From Bacteroidota bacterium (lineage in GTDB: Bacteria > Bacteroidota > Bacteroidia > UBA4408), in the NCBI GenBank assembly GCA_963169745.1, contig CAUJCU010000022.1, positions 1 to 64,000 of the forward strand: a DNA stretch of 64,000 nt, given 5' to 3'. Below the pieces are notes generated by a model, which worked only from the letters and a program-made list of their open reading frames with translations, did no database searches and had not been told where the DNA came from. Made by a program: the position numbers and the translations under genes. This document shows, one piece after another, positions 18,349-26,625 of this stretch (positions are counted from its first letter, which is position 1; every line of letters begins with the position of its first letter).

Positions 18349-19209
18349 ATGATAAATAACATATCTGACTTCATTCCTCTTTCAATTAATGTAAAAGGCC
18401 GTCTTTTATTTTTTGAAAAACCTGCAGTAATGGGAGTTATCAACTTAACTTCAAATTCTTTTTATGACGGAAGTCGCTACCAAGGTGAATATGAAGTGTT
18501 ACAAATAACAGAAAGTATGATTGCTTCCGGAGCGGCTATCATTGATATTGGCGCAGCCAGCACAAAACCTGGGTCTGATTGGGTATCGGCAAATGAAGAA
18601 ATTCAAATCTTAAAACCCTATCTCAAAAGCCTTTTAAAACAATTTCCTGATTGTATTTTTTCTATTGATACCTATCATTCGTTAACAGCTATTATGGCTG
18701 TAGAGCATGGAGTTGCCCTAGTTAATGACATTTCAGCAGGTTTAATTGATACCAAAATGTTTCAAACTGTAGCGCAACTTGGGGTTCCCTATGTTATGAT
18801 GCACATGCAGGGTATGCCTAAAACCATGCAAGAAAACCCGGTTTATAACAACGTACTTACCGATATAATTGATTTCTTTACAGAACGAGTTGCTTCTGCT
18901 CGTAAAGCAGGTATTAAAGATATTATTATTGATCCGGGCTTTGGATTTGGTAAAAGTGTTGAACATAATTATACACTGCTGCATCATTTAGATGTATTTC
19001 ACATGTTTGGACTACCTGTACTATGCGGTTTATCACGTAAATCAATGATTAATAAAGTACTTCACACCAAGCCATCTGAAGCCTTAAATGGAACAAGCGT
19101 TTTAAACACACTCGCCTTGCTAAAAAACATACACCTATTGCGTGTGCATGATGTGCTTGAAGCCCAACAAGCAATAGATCTGGTAACTCGTTACAAGCTT
19201 AGGTCATGA
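18349..19209 (+). CDS. folP: Dihydropteroate synthase
   Basis: Joins 4-aminobenzoate and 6-hydroxymethyl-dihydropterin diphosphate in folate synthesis, and is the sulfonamide target. The first signature MGVINLTSNSFYDGS is at residues 28-42 and IIDIGAASTKPGS is the second. NDISAG, DPGFGFGKSVEHN and CGLSRKSMI further support the call. 286 aa is normal. The stop TGA overlaps the ATG of the following secreted metalloprotease (ATGA at 19206-19209), which suggests translational coupling. Confidence 0.95.
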   Translation: MINNISDFIPLSINVKGRLLFFEKPAVMGVINLTSNSFYDGSRYQGEYEVLQITESMIASGAAIIDIGAASTKPGSDWVSANEEIQILKPYLKSLLKQFPDCIFSIDTYHSLTAIMAVEHGVALVNDISAGLIDTKMFQTVAQLGVPYVMMHMQGMPKTMQENPVYNNVLTDIIDFFTERVASARKAGIKDIIIDPGFGFGKSVEHNYTLLHHLDVFHMFGLPVLCGLSRKSMINKVLHTKPSEALNGTSVLNTLALLKNIHLLRVHDVLEAQQAIDLVTRYKLRS

Positions 19210-20951
19210 TAAAAAAAACAATGGGTACAAATAGCTTTTTTTATACCTTTTTATTACTACTTTTTACTTTTCATGTGCAAGCACAATGCGGGTTGTATGA
19301 AATTTCTTTAGCCGAAAAAATCAATCAAAGTGACCTAATCATCGAAGGTCGGGTCATATCCCAAAGTGCTTTTAAATCGGTGAAAAGAAATACTATTTTT
19401 ACTCAAAATCACATTCAGGTTTTTAGTGTTTTTAAAGGACAGGCTCCAAACTATATTGATGTAATTACCATAGGTGGTACACTAGGAGAACAAATGGAAC
19501 GCTCAGAGTCACTCTTAAATTTACAAACCGAACAAACAGGATTATTTTTTTTAAATAGAGCTCAGGAAAACAACCACACCTATACCGTATATGCCTCTGC
19601 ACAAGGCTTTTTGGAATATCTGCCAGAAACCTCCGAAATAACCACGGTGTTTCATACCTACTCCAACAAAAAGCAAAATTTTTTTAACTTCCTTAAAGAT
19701 GCTTTTTCCCTTACACGAACCTTAGTATATGATTCATTAACATGGAATAACACAAGCTATGCAACACGTTCTAGTATGATAAATAATTTTTCTCCTACCC
19801 AAGTTAATGCTGGAGTTAATGAGCTAATTACCATAAACGGGTTCGGTTTTGGAGCAAGCCAAGGTGATGGAAAAGTGATGTTCAAAAATAGTAATAATGG
19901 AGGAAGCACAGAAGTAGAGGCCGAAGCCCCGCAATATATTTCATGGTCTGACACAAAAATTGTTGTAGCGGTTCCACAAAAAGCCGGCACCGGAAAAATA
20001 GCTGTTGTTTCAGGAGGATCACGCGCACAAAGCACCAACTCCTTACTGGTAAACTATGCCATAATAAATACCGGAAGTGCTGCACAAATATACCCCGTGC
20101 GCTTGGTAGCACACGATGATAATAAAGGCTATATCTGGCATATCAATCAAAATTTTTTAAATGATAGTCTAGCCTATAATAATTTTATGGTTGCATTTAA
20201 AAAATGGCGATGTAAAACTTATATCAACTGGACTATAGGGGCTAGTACTACCAACACCAATGCTGAACGTGATAAACTTAACGTGGTTTCATTTGATGAA
20301 AACAATGAATTACCCGCAGGTGTACTGGGTTTATGTTATTCGTATTATAATGGTTGCACCAATAATAAATGGTATTTAGACGAGCAAGATTTATTGTTTA
20401 AAAATAGTGACAAATGGCATTTCGGTAATCCGCCAATCGCTTTAAACAAGCTTGACTTTCAGTCGGTTGCCTTACATGAACTTGGGCACGCACATCAAAT
20501 AGCCCATGTAATTAATCCTTCTGATTTAATGCACTATGCCATTGCCAACGGAGTAATGAAACGCAGTATAGAACAAAATAATCTTGATGCAGCTCAATGG
20601 ACTATGGATTTAAGTACCTCTAGTGACTTTTGTGATCAGAAAAAAATGCAATTATTAGATAGCGACTTATGTGAAGACGAATATTTTGGATACTTTAATA
20701 ATGTGGTCTATCCCAATCCTTTTAATGATAATTTGTATATAGATGTATTTCTTGCTACGAATAGTGATCTAGAAATAAAACTATACGACATCAGCGGAAA
20801 ACTTCTTTATCAGTTTGCAGAGAGTAATGCTGCCAAAGGCTCTCATTCATTTAATCTGAATTCGAAGGAACGTACTTTAAGTTCCGGACTGTACTTATTA
20901 AAGATACAAAACGGAAATCAGCATATCGTAAAAAAAATTATATGCTATTAA
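19206..20951 (+). CDS. Secreted zincin metalloprotease with IPT/TIG domain and T9SS type A sorting domain
   Basis: A signal peptide (FFYTFLLLLFTFHVQAQ) is followed by an N-terminal beta region, an IPT/TIG-like domain (NNFSPTQVNAGVNELITING) and a metallopeptidase domain. The zinc motif HELGHAHQIAH is at residues 424-434 (His424, Glu425, His428, His434), with a Met-turn DLMHY. This fits the matrixin-like zincin pattern HExxHxxxxxH. The C-terminal sorting domain begins VVYPNPFNDNLYIDV. The product is 581 aa. The start overlaps folP by four bases; ATG at 19221 is an alternative. The last four bases overlap the convergent gene at 20948. Extracellular proteolysis is inferred. Confidence 0.88.
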   Translation: MIKKTMGTNSFFYTFLLLLFTFHVQAQCGLYEISLAEKINQSDLIIEGRVISQSAFKSVKRNTIFTQNHIQVFSVFKGQAPNYIDVITIGGTLGEQMERSESLLNLQTEQTGLFFLNRAQENNHTYTVYASAQGFLEYLPETSEITTVFHTYSNKKQNFFNFLKDAFSLTRTLVYDSLTWNNTSYATRSSMINNFSPTQVNAGVNELITINGFGFGASQGDGKVMFKNSNNGGSTEVEAEAPQYISWSDTKIVVAVPQKAGTGKIAVVSGGSRAQSTNSLLVNYAIINTGSAAQIYPVRLVAHDDNKGYIWHINQNFLNDSLAYNNFMVAFKKWRCKTYINWTIGASTTNTNAERDKLNVVSFDENNELPAGVLGLCYSYYNGCTNNKWYLDEQDLLFKNSDKWHFGNPPIALNKLDFQSVALHELGHAHQIAHVINPSDLMHYAIANGVMKRSIEQNNLDAAQWTMDLSTSSDFCDQKKMQLLDSDLCEDEYFGYFNNVVYPNPFNDNLYIDVFLATNSDLEIKLYDISGKLLYQFAESNAAKGSHSFNLNSKERTLSSGLYLLKIQNGNQHIVKKIICY

Positions 20952-21880
20952 TGATTCGTATCTCTATACCACTTCATTAAATCATCAGCTTCCAGCTCTG
21001 TATATTTTGTACGATTTTCAACCTTTGCATCTTTTACCCATAGTATAGAGGGTAAATTAAGGCCTGCATTATCTACAAACCCCTCTTTCAAACTCATAAA
21101 ACAATATGCAATATCTCTGGTTTTTGTTTCTTCCATAAAGTTCTTCAAGTCTGCTGAGTCGCCATTCAGAATGTAATATATTGGTAGCTCCGGATATTGT
21201 TCGTGAATAAGATTTAATTTATGAGTAGCTATTTTACAGTGTGGGCAGGTTAAACTTAAAAAAGCTATAACTCTCTTTCCTTGCCTCAAGTCAACCTTTG
21301 GCTTTTCTAATCTTTCATTGGCATAAAGCGCATCTAATTTTAAGGTATAATTAATTTCGTTGGTATCAGGCGGGTGCGTCTCATTTAATGGGTTTAAAAT
21401 AAAAGGAGTCATAAAAGAACCTATAATCAATACCCCTAAGAGTGTCTTGTTCGTGAAGTAGTTTTTCCCTTCAGGCAAAAATAATAAAACAGCGCATAAT
21501 CCCATAAGCACAATATTTTTAATAATAGACTCTAAGGGGGTCATTTTAATATAGGTGCCAAAACAACCGCAATTTCCGTTGTTCCCTTGTAGTATAATTA
21601 TAGCTAATAAGTAGAGTGTAAAAGCAATTAATAGTCCTAAAGTGGTTTTAGCAACCAAGCGGTTGTTCCCTTTAAAATTTAATATCAATAAAAGCCCTAA
21701 AAAGAACTCGAAAGCTAGAAAGAAACGAGCTATGTACGGGGCAGTTGTCCAGTTAGCAACTTTTATTTCAATAAATGAAAATTCAAAAAGCTCAATAGGA
21801 TAAAGTTTGGTATAGGCCGAAAATAAAAAAACTATACCCAGTAAAACAGAAATACTTCCTGCCAGAATATTTTTAATCAT
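20948..21880 (-). CDS. MauE/DoxX-like membrane protein with C-terminal thioredoxin-like domain
   Basis: 310 aa. The first half has four or five hydrophobic helices of the MauE/DoxX type (ILAGSISVLLGIVFLFSAY, and a conserved Gly/Cys segment NGNCGCFG near residue 105). A fifth helix near residue 150 leads to a periplasmic thioredoxin-like domain with a CPHC active site (SLTCPHCKIATHKL). This layout suggests a membrane-coupled thiol/disulfide relay. Known relatives are described only as BT_3928-like or MauE/DoxX family proteins. The electron partner is not visible. The gene is convergent with the zincin, overlapping by 4 bp. Confidence 0.8.
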   Translation of the reverse strand: MIKNILAGSISVLLGIVFLFSAYTKLYPIELFEFSFIEIKVANWTTAPYIARFFLAFEFFLGLLLILNFKGNNRLVAKTTLGLLIAFTLYLLAIIILQGNNGNCGCFGTYIKMTPLESIIKNIVLMGLCAVLLFLPEGKNYFTNKTLLGVLIIGSFMTPFILNPLNETHPPDTNEINYTLKLDALYANERLEKPKVDLRQGKRVIAFLSLTCPHCKIATHKLNLIHEQYPELPIYYILNGDSADLKNFMEETKTRDIAYCFMSLKEGFVDNAGLNLPSILWVKDAKVENRTKYTELEADDLMKWYRDTNH

Positions 21881-21893
21881 AGTTTTATGAAAT

Positions 21894-21930
21894 AAAAAAG
21901 GCTGCCTTACTACAAAGCAGCCTTTTAAAA
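21894..21930 (-). terminator. Intrinsic terminator after small lipoprotein gene
   Basis: AAAAGGCTGC pairs with GCAGCCTTTT around an 11-nt loop (21896-21926). Read on the minus strand it is followed by a T run. It separates the small lipoprotein gene from the MauE/thioredoxin gene. Confidence 0.8.
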
Positions 21931-21944
21931 AAGTAAATTAAAAA

Positions 21945-22163
21945 TTACTTAATTTTGCAACTAACGCTACTTCCAGCAGCAGATGCATTTCCTTTTTCGC
22001 AAGCTTCTTTTGCTTTTTTCTTAGTGTCTTTAATAGTTGAACTTGCAGTAGTAGTAAATCCTAATACAGTAGCAGTACACTCACAAGTGTATTCTTTCTT
22101 GCAAGAAGTCATGGTTGTAGCAACTAAGGCTAAAGCAGCAATTGATAATACAATTTTTTTCAT
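21945..22163 (-). CDS. Small Cys-containing lipoprotein of unknown function
   Basis: 72 aa from ATG at 22161-22163. The longer open frame to 22208 would place 15 extra residues before a perfect lipoprotein signal, so I chose the shorter form. The signal is MKKIVLSIAALALVATTMTS followed by the lipid-accepting Cys21. The mature part has YTCECTATV and a late Cys (SVSCKIK) with a Lys-rich middle. The pairs may form disulfides, consistent with periplasmic or surface location. Similar short Cys lipoproteins are common in Bacteroidota genomes without known function. It has a good promoter and its own terminator. Confidence 0.75.
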   Translation of the reverse strand: MKKIVLSIAALALVATTMTSCKKEYTCECTATVLGFTTTASSTIKDTKKKAKEACEKGNASAAGSSVSCKIK

Positions 22164-22197
22164 TTGGTTTTTTATTATTTTGATTAATACTTGATGG

Positions 22198-22205
22198 CAA
22201 AAATA
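22198..22205 (-). promoter_or_regulatory. Promoter for small lipoprotein gene
   Basis: The minus strand reads TTTG-N18-TATTTTTG (-33 TTTG at 22224-22227), a very good match to the Bacteroidota consensus, about 35 bp before the chosen ATG. It overlaps the longer ORF start, which supports the shorter reading. Confidence 0.6.
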
Positions 22206-22346
22206 CAAAAGTTTTGATTAATACAAACTTTTATCTCTTTTCTTTACTTAATGTTTTACTTTTATCCTATAATTTCTTCATGTTAATTTTCAAATACGTC
22301 CTACAGCATTTGCCCTTATCATGAAGCATAACACACATATTAGAAA

Positions 22347-23009
22347 TTAGTCATTCAAGTTCCGATTTAAAAAATCAATAAAAGGAAACAAGGCTATCCA
22401 TCTCTTTACGGCATCCTTAGCAAAAAATGTTGACTTAATATCCTGATTTTTTAATGGACAAATAGCAATTAAGCTCCTTAATTTTAAGTACACTATGCCC
22501 GGGTGACCTGCATCATATCCTTTTGGAGTCTTTTTTAAAGTACTGGTAATATCAATACTATTGTAATATCTTTTAAAATTCTTATTTTCAATAAGGGCTT
22601 TAAACTCTTCATAATTATAATCTATTTCTTGCCGTATTTTACTTAAAATATCTGGCGGTGGCTTATATACACCGCCACCTATAAAAGATGCATTAGGTTC
22701 AATATGAATATATAAGCCAGCTTTGGGCGACTTTTTCCCATATAAATTAACACTTGCCCCAAAATTAGTTTTATAAGGTGCTTTATTTGCTGTAAACCGA
22801 AGATCTCGGTTAATACGAAAAATACATTCTGAAGCCTCAAGCTTGGCGTATGCCGATCTTTTTTGCGAAATTCCAATTAATAACTCTTCTACTAAAGCTG
22901 TAAACTCAGCTTTTGCCTCTAAATAGTAATTTCTATTTGTGTTGAACCAATCTTTGTGATTGTTGTCCCTTAAATCAAGTAAAAAGTTTAGACTCTTCTG
23001 TAAGCTCAT
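22347..23009 (-). CDS. DUF2461 family protein
   Basis: 220-aa soluble protein of the DUF2461 (TIGR02453) family. Characteristic segments are LRDNNHKDWFNTNRNYY near the N-terminus, the basic IFRINRDLRFTANKAPYKTN, and the GLYIHIEPNASFIGGGVYKP beta segment. The biochemical function of the family is not established. It appears monocistronic. Confidence 0.88.
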   Translation of the reverse strand: MSLQKSLNFLLDLRDNNHKDWFNTNRNYYLEAKAEFTALVEELLIGISQKRSAYAKLEASECIFRINRDLRFTANKAPYKTNFGASVNLYGKKSPKAGLYIHIEPNASFIGGGVYKPPPDILSKIRQEIDYNYEEFKALIENKNFKRYYNSIDITSTLKKTPKGYDAGHPGIVYLKLRSLIAICPLKNQDIKSTFFAKDAVKRWIALFPFIDFLNRNLND

Positions 23010-23153
23010 AAAAACAAGAAAATTAAAGAGAAACGTTCTTTTTTTTCAAAATTTCAACTTCAAAGTTTCAAAAAAAAACAAACTTTTTCGTTCATTTATA
23101 ATAAAATAATTACTTTAGCCCACGTTTTAACAAAATTCAAATATTTTTCACCT

Positions 23154-25163
23154 ATGAGAATAAGTAAGTTTTTGTGTGTTGTAGCAGCATCAGTTTTGTT
23201 TTCAGTAAATGCTTTAGCACAGTCATCTAAAACAAAAAAAGCCGATGAGGCCTACAGTAACTGGCAATGGGGAAATGCCATTGAACTTTATAAAAAAGCG
23301 CTTACCCGAATTGAGAACAGAACTCAAAAAGCTGAAGCACTATTTAAATTGGCTGAATGTTACAAGCATATTAACGATATGAAAAATGCTGAAAACAACT
23401 ACGCCAAAGCTGTAAAAGCAAAATATCCTGACCCACGAGCACAATTGTTCGTTGCCGATTGCCAAAAGGCTCAAGAAAAATATACCGATGCTATCAACTC
23501 GTATAACGAATACAAGAAGCTTGTTCCTAGTGACCCACGAGGCGAAGATGGCGTAAAATCTTGTACAATTGCTCAAAAGTGGAAAGATAACCCTACCCGA
23601 CATGAAGTTACCAACTGCCCTTTTAATAGCAAATTAATGGACTTTGCACCAAACTATGCCGATAAAAAATACAACACCCTATGGTTCTCGTCCACAAGAG
23701 ATGGGGCCACCGGAAGTGGAAAAGATGGAACTACAGGTCAGTCTTTTTCAGATTTATATGAAGTAAAACGAGATAAAAAAGGAACTTGGAATACTCCTGC
23801 TCCTGCTGATAACATTATAAATACCGGTGAAAGCGAAGGGGCTATGGTATTTAACAAGAAAAAAGATGCTGTGTACTTTACACGTTGCCCAAATCAAACT
23901 AAAAAAACTTTAGGTTGTATGATTATGGTATCTGTAAAAAAAGGTAAAGGCTGGGGCCCGGCTGAAGAAATTGTACTATGTGCCGATTCTTTTACAGTTG
24001 GACATCCTGCCATAAGTGCTGATGAAACAACTTTATACTTTGCTTCAGATATGCCGGGTGGTTTAGGAGGAAAAGATTTGTGGAAAGTGAAATTAGACAA
24101 ACAGCGTAAACCAGTTGGTAATCCAGTAAATCTTGGCCCTATGATTAATACTGCCGGTGACGAAATGTTTCCTTATGCTACAGACCATGCGTTATATTTT
24201 GCCTCAAATGGCTTAATAGGAATGGGGGGCTTGGATAATTTTAAAGCCGATATTTCTGGCGATGGTTTTAGTGTTCCTGAAAACCTTAAATATCCTTTAA
24301 ACTCTGCTGCTGATGATTTTGGTATCTGTATTGAAGCTAAAAATGAGAATGGCTTTTTTACTTCCAGTCGCGCTGGTGGCAAAGGAATGGACGATATTTA
24401 TGAGTTCAGACTTCCTCCTGTATTATTTTCTTTAGCAGGTCAGGTAACTGAAATTGAAAGCGGTGAGCCTATCATTGGAGCTACAGTTAAGCTAATTGGC
24501 TCTGATGGCTCTAGTGTTGAATCCAAATCAGACGCAACAGGAAATTATCGTTTTGATTTTACTCCTGACGGAAAACGTTATGTAAATGCCAACATTTCTT
24601 ACACGGTATCCGGTACCATGGAAAAGCATTTATCCGACACAAAAGATTTTACTACCGTGGGTATAGAAGTACAAACAGATTTTACAAAAGATTTGAAACT
24701 GAAAGCTATTAAAAAAGAGCCTATTCGTTTGCCCGATATTTTATATGACTTAGCCGCATGGGATTTAAAACCTCAGTATCAGGACTCTTTAGCCGGATTG
24801 GTAAAGACTTTAAATCAAAATCCTAATTTAGTTATTGAATTGGGTTCTCATACCGACACCAGAGGAGATAACAAATCAAACGAAGTTTTAGCTCAAAAAC
24901 GTGCTCAGAGTGTTGTTGACTATCTGATCTCAAAAGGAATTGCCGGTGACAGACTAGTGGCAAAAGGATACGGTGAAAATCGTCCATTAATTAGTGACAA
25001 GCAAATAGCTGGTATGGCAAGCAACGAGGAGAAAGAAACAGCACATCAAAAAAACAGAAGAACAGAATTTAAAATTTTAAGAGAAGATTATGTTCCAAAA
25101 GAGGATCCTAACTCTAAATTGGCTCCTAAAATCCAGAATATTGAAGAAGAAGAAGAAGAATAA
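23154..25163 (+). CDS. PorE-like OmpA-family protein (TPR, PD40 propeller, CRD, OmpA)
   Basis: 669 aa with a signal peptide (FLCVVAASVLFSVNALAQ). TPR-like helices fill residues 25-150, and PD40/WD40-like blades residues 160-420 (SADETTLYFASDMPGGLGGK). A carboxypeptidase-regulatory-like beta domain follows near 425-515 (GQVTEIESGEPIIGATVKL), then an OmpA C-terminal peptidoglycan-binding domain (IELGSHTDTRGDNKSNEVLA) and a Glu-rich tail. Architecture and length match PorE, the T9SS component that binds peptidoglycan in Porphyromonas. A second paralogue lies at 51021-52931. Whether this copy is the T9SS PorE or a cargo-linked paralogue is undecided. Confidence 0.85.
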   Translation: MRISKFLCVVAASVLFSVNALAQSSKTKKADEAYSNWQWGNAIELYKKALTRIENRTQKAEALFKLAECYKHINDMKNAENNYAKAVKAKYPDPRAQLFVADCQKAQEKYTDAINSYNEYKKLVPSDPRGEDGVKSCTIAQKWKDNPTRHEVTNCPFNSKLMDFAPNYADKKYNTLWFSSTRDGATGSGKDGTTGQSFSDLYEVKRDKKGTWNTPAPADNIINTGESEGAMVFNKKKDAVYFTRCPNQTKKTLGCMIMVSVKKGKGWGPAEEIVLCADSFTVGHPAISADETTLYFASDMPGGLGGKDLWKVKLDKQRKPVGNPVNLGPMINTAGDEMFPYATDHALYFASNGLIGMGGLDNFKADISGDGFSVPENLKYPLNSAADDFGICIEAKNENGFFTSSRAGGKGMDDIYEFRLPPVLFSLAGQVTEIESGEPIIGATVKLIGSDGSSVESKSDATGNYRFDFTPDGKRYVNANISYTVSGTMEKHLSDTKDFTTVGIEVQTDFTKDLKLKAIKKEPIRLPDILYDLAAWDLKPQYQDSLAGLVKTLNQNPNLVIELGSHTDTRGDNKSNEVLAQKRAQSVVDYLISKGIAGDRLVAKGYGENRPLISDKQIAGMASNEEKETAHQKNRRTEFKILREDYVPKEDPNSKLAPKIQNIEEEEEE

Positions 25164-25180
25164 ATAAATTCAAAATAATA

Positions 25181-25216
25181 AAAATCCTGTGCTCTATTTT
25201 AAGCGCAGGATTTTTT
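25181..25216 (+). terminator. Intrinsic terminator after PorE-like gene
   Basis: AAAATCCTGTGCT (25181-25193) pairs with AGCGCAGGATTTT (25202-25214) with one mismatch, followed by T residues. The purM promoter box begins where the terminator ends. Confidence 0.8.
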
Positions 25217-25223
25217 ATTTTTG
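25216..25223 (+). promoter_or_regulatory. Candidate -7 box TATTTTTG before purM
   Basis: Exact TAnnTTTG match starting in the T run of the preceding terminator and ending 11 bp before the ATG, so the leader would be very short. No -33 TTG is visible. Confidence 0.35.
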
Positions 25224-25234
25224 TAACTTTCATC

Positions 25235-26434
25235 ATGAGCTCCCAAAAAAACACATCCAATTATCAAAAAAGAGGGGTATCTTCCGATAAAGAAGATGTT
25301 CATGCCGCCATAAAAAATATTGACAAAGGGCTTTTTCCCAGAGCCTTTTGTAAAGTAGTTCCTGACTTTTTAGGGAATGATGAAAACTATTGTGTTATTA
25401 TGCATGCCGATGGTGCCGGAACAAAATCATCATTAGCCTATCTGTACTGGCGCGAAACAGATGATATTTCTGTTTGGAAAGGAATTGCTCAAGATGCAGT
25501 AGTAATGAATACTGATGACTTACTTTGTGTTGGTGCTACAAAAAACATAATTCTGTCTTCAACCATTGGACGTAATAAAAATTTAATTCCGGCTCCAGTT
25601 ATTTCAACACTTATTAATGGTACCGAAGAACTGATTCAACAACTTAATAAATTAGGCTTAAATATCATAAGCTCAGGCGGTGAAACTGCAGACGTTGGTG
25701 ATTTAGTAAAAACAATAATTGTGGACTCAACAGTTGTGTGCCGTCTTAAAAGAGAGGATATCATTGATAATGCCCGCATTCAATCGGGGAATGTTATTGT
25801 GGGTTTGGCATCATTTGGTAAAGCCACCTATGAAAACACCTATAATGCCGGTATGGGGAGCAATGGACTAACCTCAGCACGACATGATATTTTTACTAAA
25901 GATTATGCCCAAAAATACCCCGAAAGCTTTGATAATGCACTAAGTCAAGATATTGTTTACAGTGGAAAATATAAACTGACCGATGAAATAAAGGTTAGTG
26001 AAACTGAAATAATGACGGTCGGAAAAATGGTACTTTCTCCTACCCGTACTTATGCTCCTGTTATAAATAAGGTACTTGAGCAATACCGTCATCATATTGA
26101 TGGAATGATACATTGTAGCGGAGGTGGTCAAACTAAAATTCTCCACTTCTTGGATAATCACTTAAAGGTAATTAAAGATAATCTTTTTGATACTCCCCCC
26201 TTGTTTCGAATGATACAAGAACAATCAAAAACTTCATGGCACGAAATGTATAAGGTATTTAATATGGGGCACCGTATGGAACTTTATGTTTCTCCCAATA
26301 TTGCTGATGATATTATCAAAATAGCACAATCGTTTCATATTGATGCTCAAATAATAGGCCATGTGCAAACCCGTTCTAATACTGATCCTAGACTTACTAT
26401 CAGCAGCGCTCATGGAACTTATACCTACAGTTGA
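25235..26434 (+). CDS. purM: Phosphoribosylformylglycinamidine cyclo-ligase (AIR synthase)
   Basis: ATP-dependent ring closure to aminoimidazole ribonucleotide in purine synthesis. The AIR-synthase fold is marked by HADGAGTKSSLAYLYW, QDAVVMNTDDLLCVGA, ISSGGETADVGDLV and a C-terminal domain with GMIHCSGGGQTKILHF and MGHRMELYV. The 399-aa length is longer than the roughly 345-aa enterobacterial enzyme, as I expect for the Bacteroidota form. It stands alone between a terminator and dnaB. ThiL or HypE are less likely because of length and motif order. Confidence 0.88.
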   Translation: MSSQKNTSNYQKRGVSSDKEDVHAAIKNIDKGLFPRAFCKVVPDFLGNDENYCVIMHADGAGTKSSLAYLYWRETDDISVWKGIAQDAVVMNTDDLLCVGATKNIILSSTIGRNKNLIPAPVISTLINGTEELIQQLNKLGLNIISSGGETADVGDLVKTIIVDSTVVCRLKREDIIDNARIQSGNVIVGLASFGKATYENTYNAGMGSNGLTSARHDIFTKDYAQKYPESFDNALSQDIVYSGKYKLTDEIKVSETEIMTVGKMVLSPTRTYAPVINKVLEQYRHHIDGMIHCSGGGQTKILHFLDNHLKVIKDNLFDTPPLFRMIQEQSKTSWHEMYKVFNMGHRMELYVSPNIADDIIKIAQSFHIDAQIIGHVQTRSNTDPRLTISSAHGTYTYS

Positions 26435-26613
26435 TATAAACAATCTTTTTCTTTTTTAATTAATTTGCTTATTCGTTTCTAATTTCTTAATTTTAAATCA
26501 ATAAGTCATAACCATCTTATTGAAAAATAAAGGGTTAAATAAATTAATCAGAAGTTAATAAAATTTTATTCTTTTAAGCATAAGTTCTAAAAATAGATCT
26601 CCTTTTTTATCCT

Positions 26614-26621
26614 TAATTTTG
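26614..26621 (+). promoter_or_regulatory. Candidate -7 box TAATTTTG directly before dnaB
   Basis: Exact TAnnTTTG match ending 4 bp before the ATG. If used, transcription would start at or within the first codons, giving a leaderless or nearly leaderless mRNA. No -33 TTG at the usual distance. Confidence 0.3.
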
Positions 26622-26625
26622 AAAC

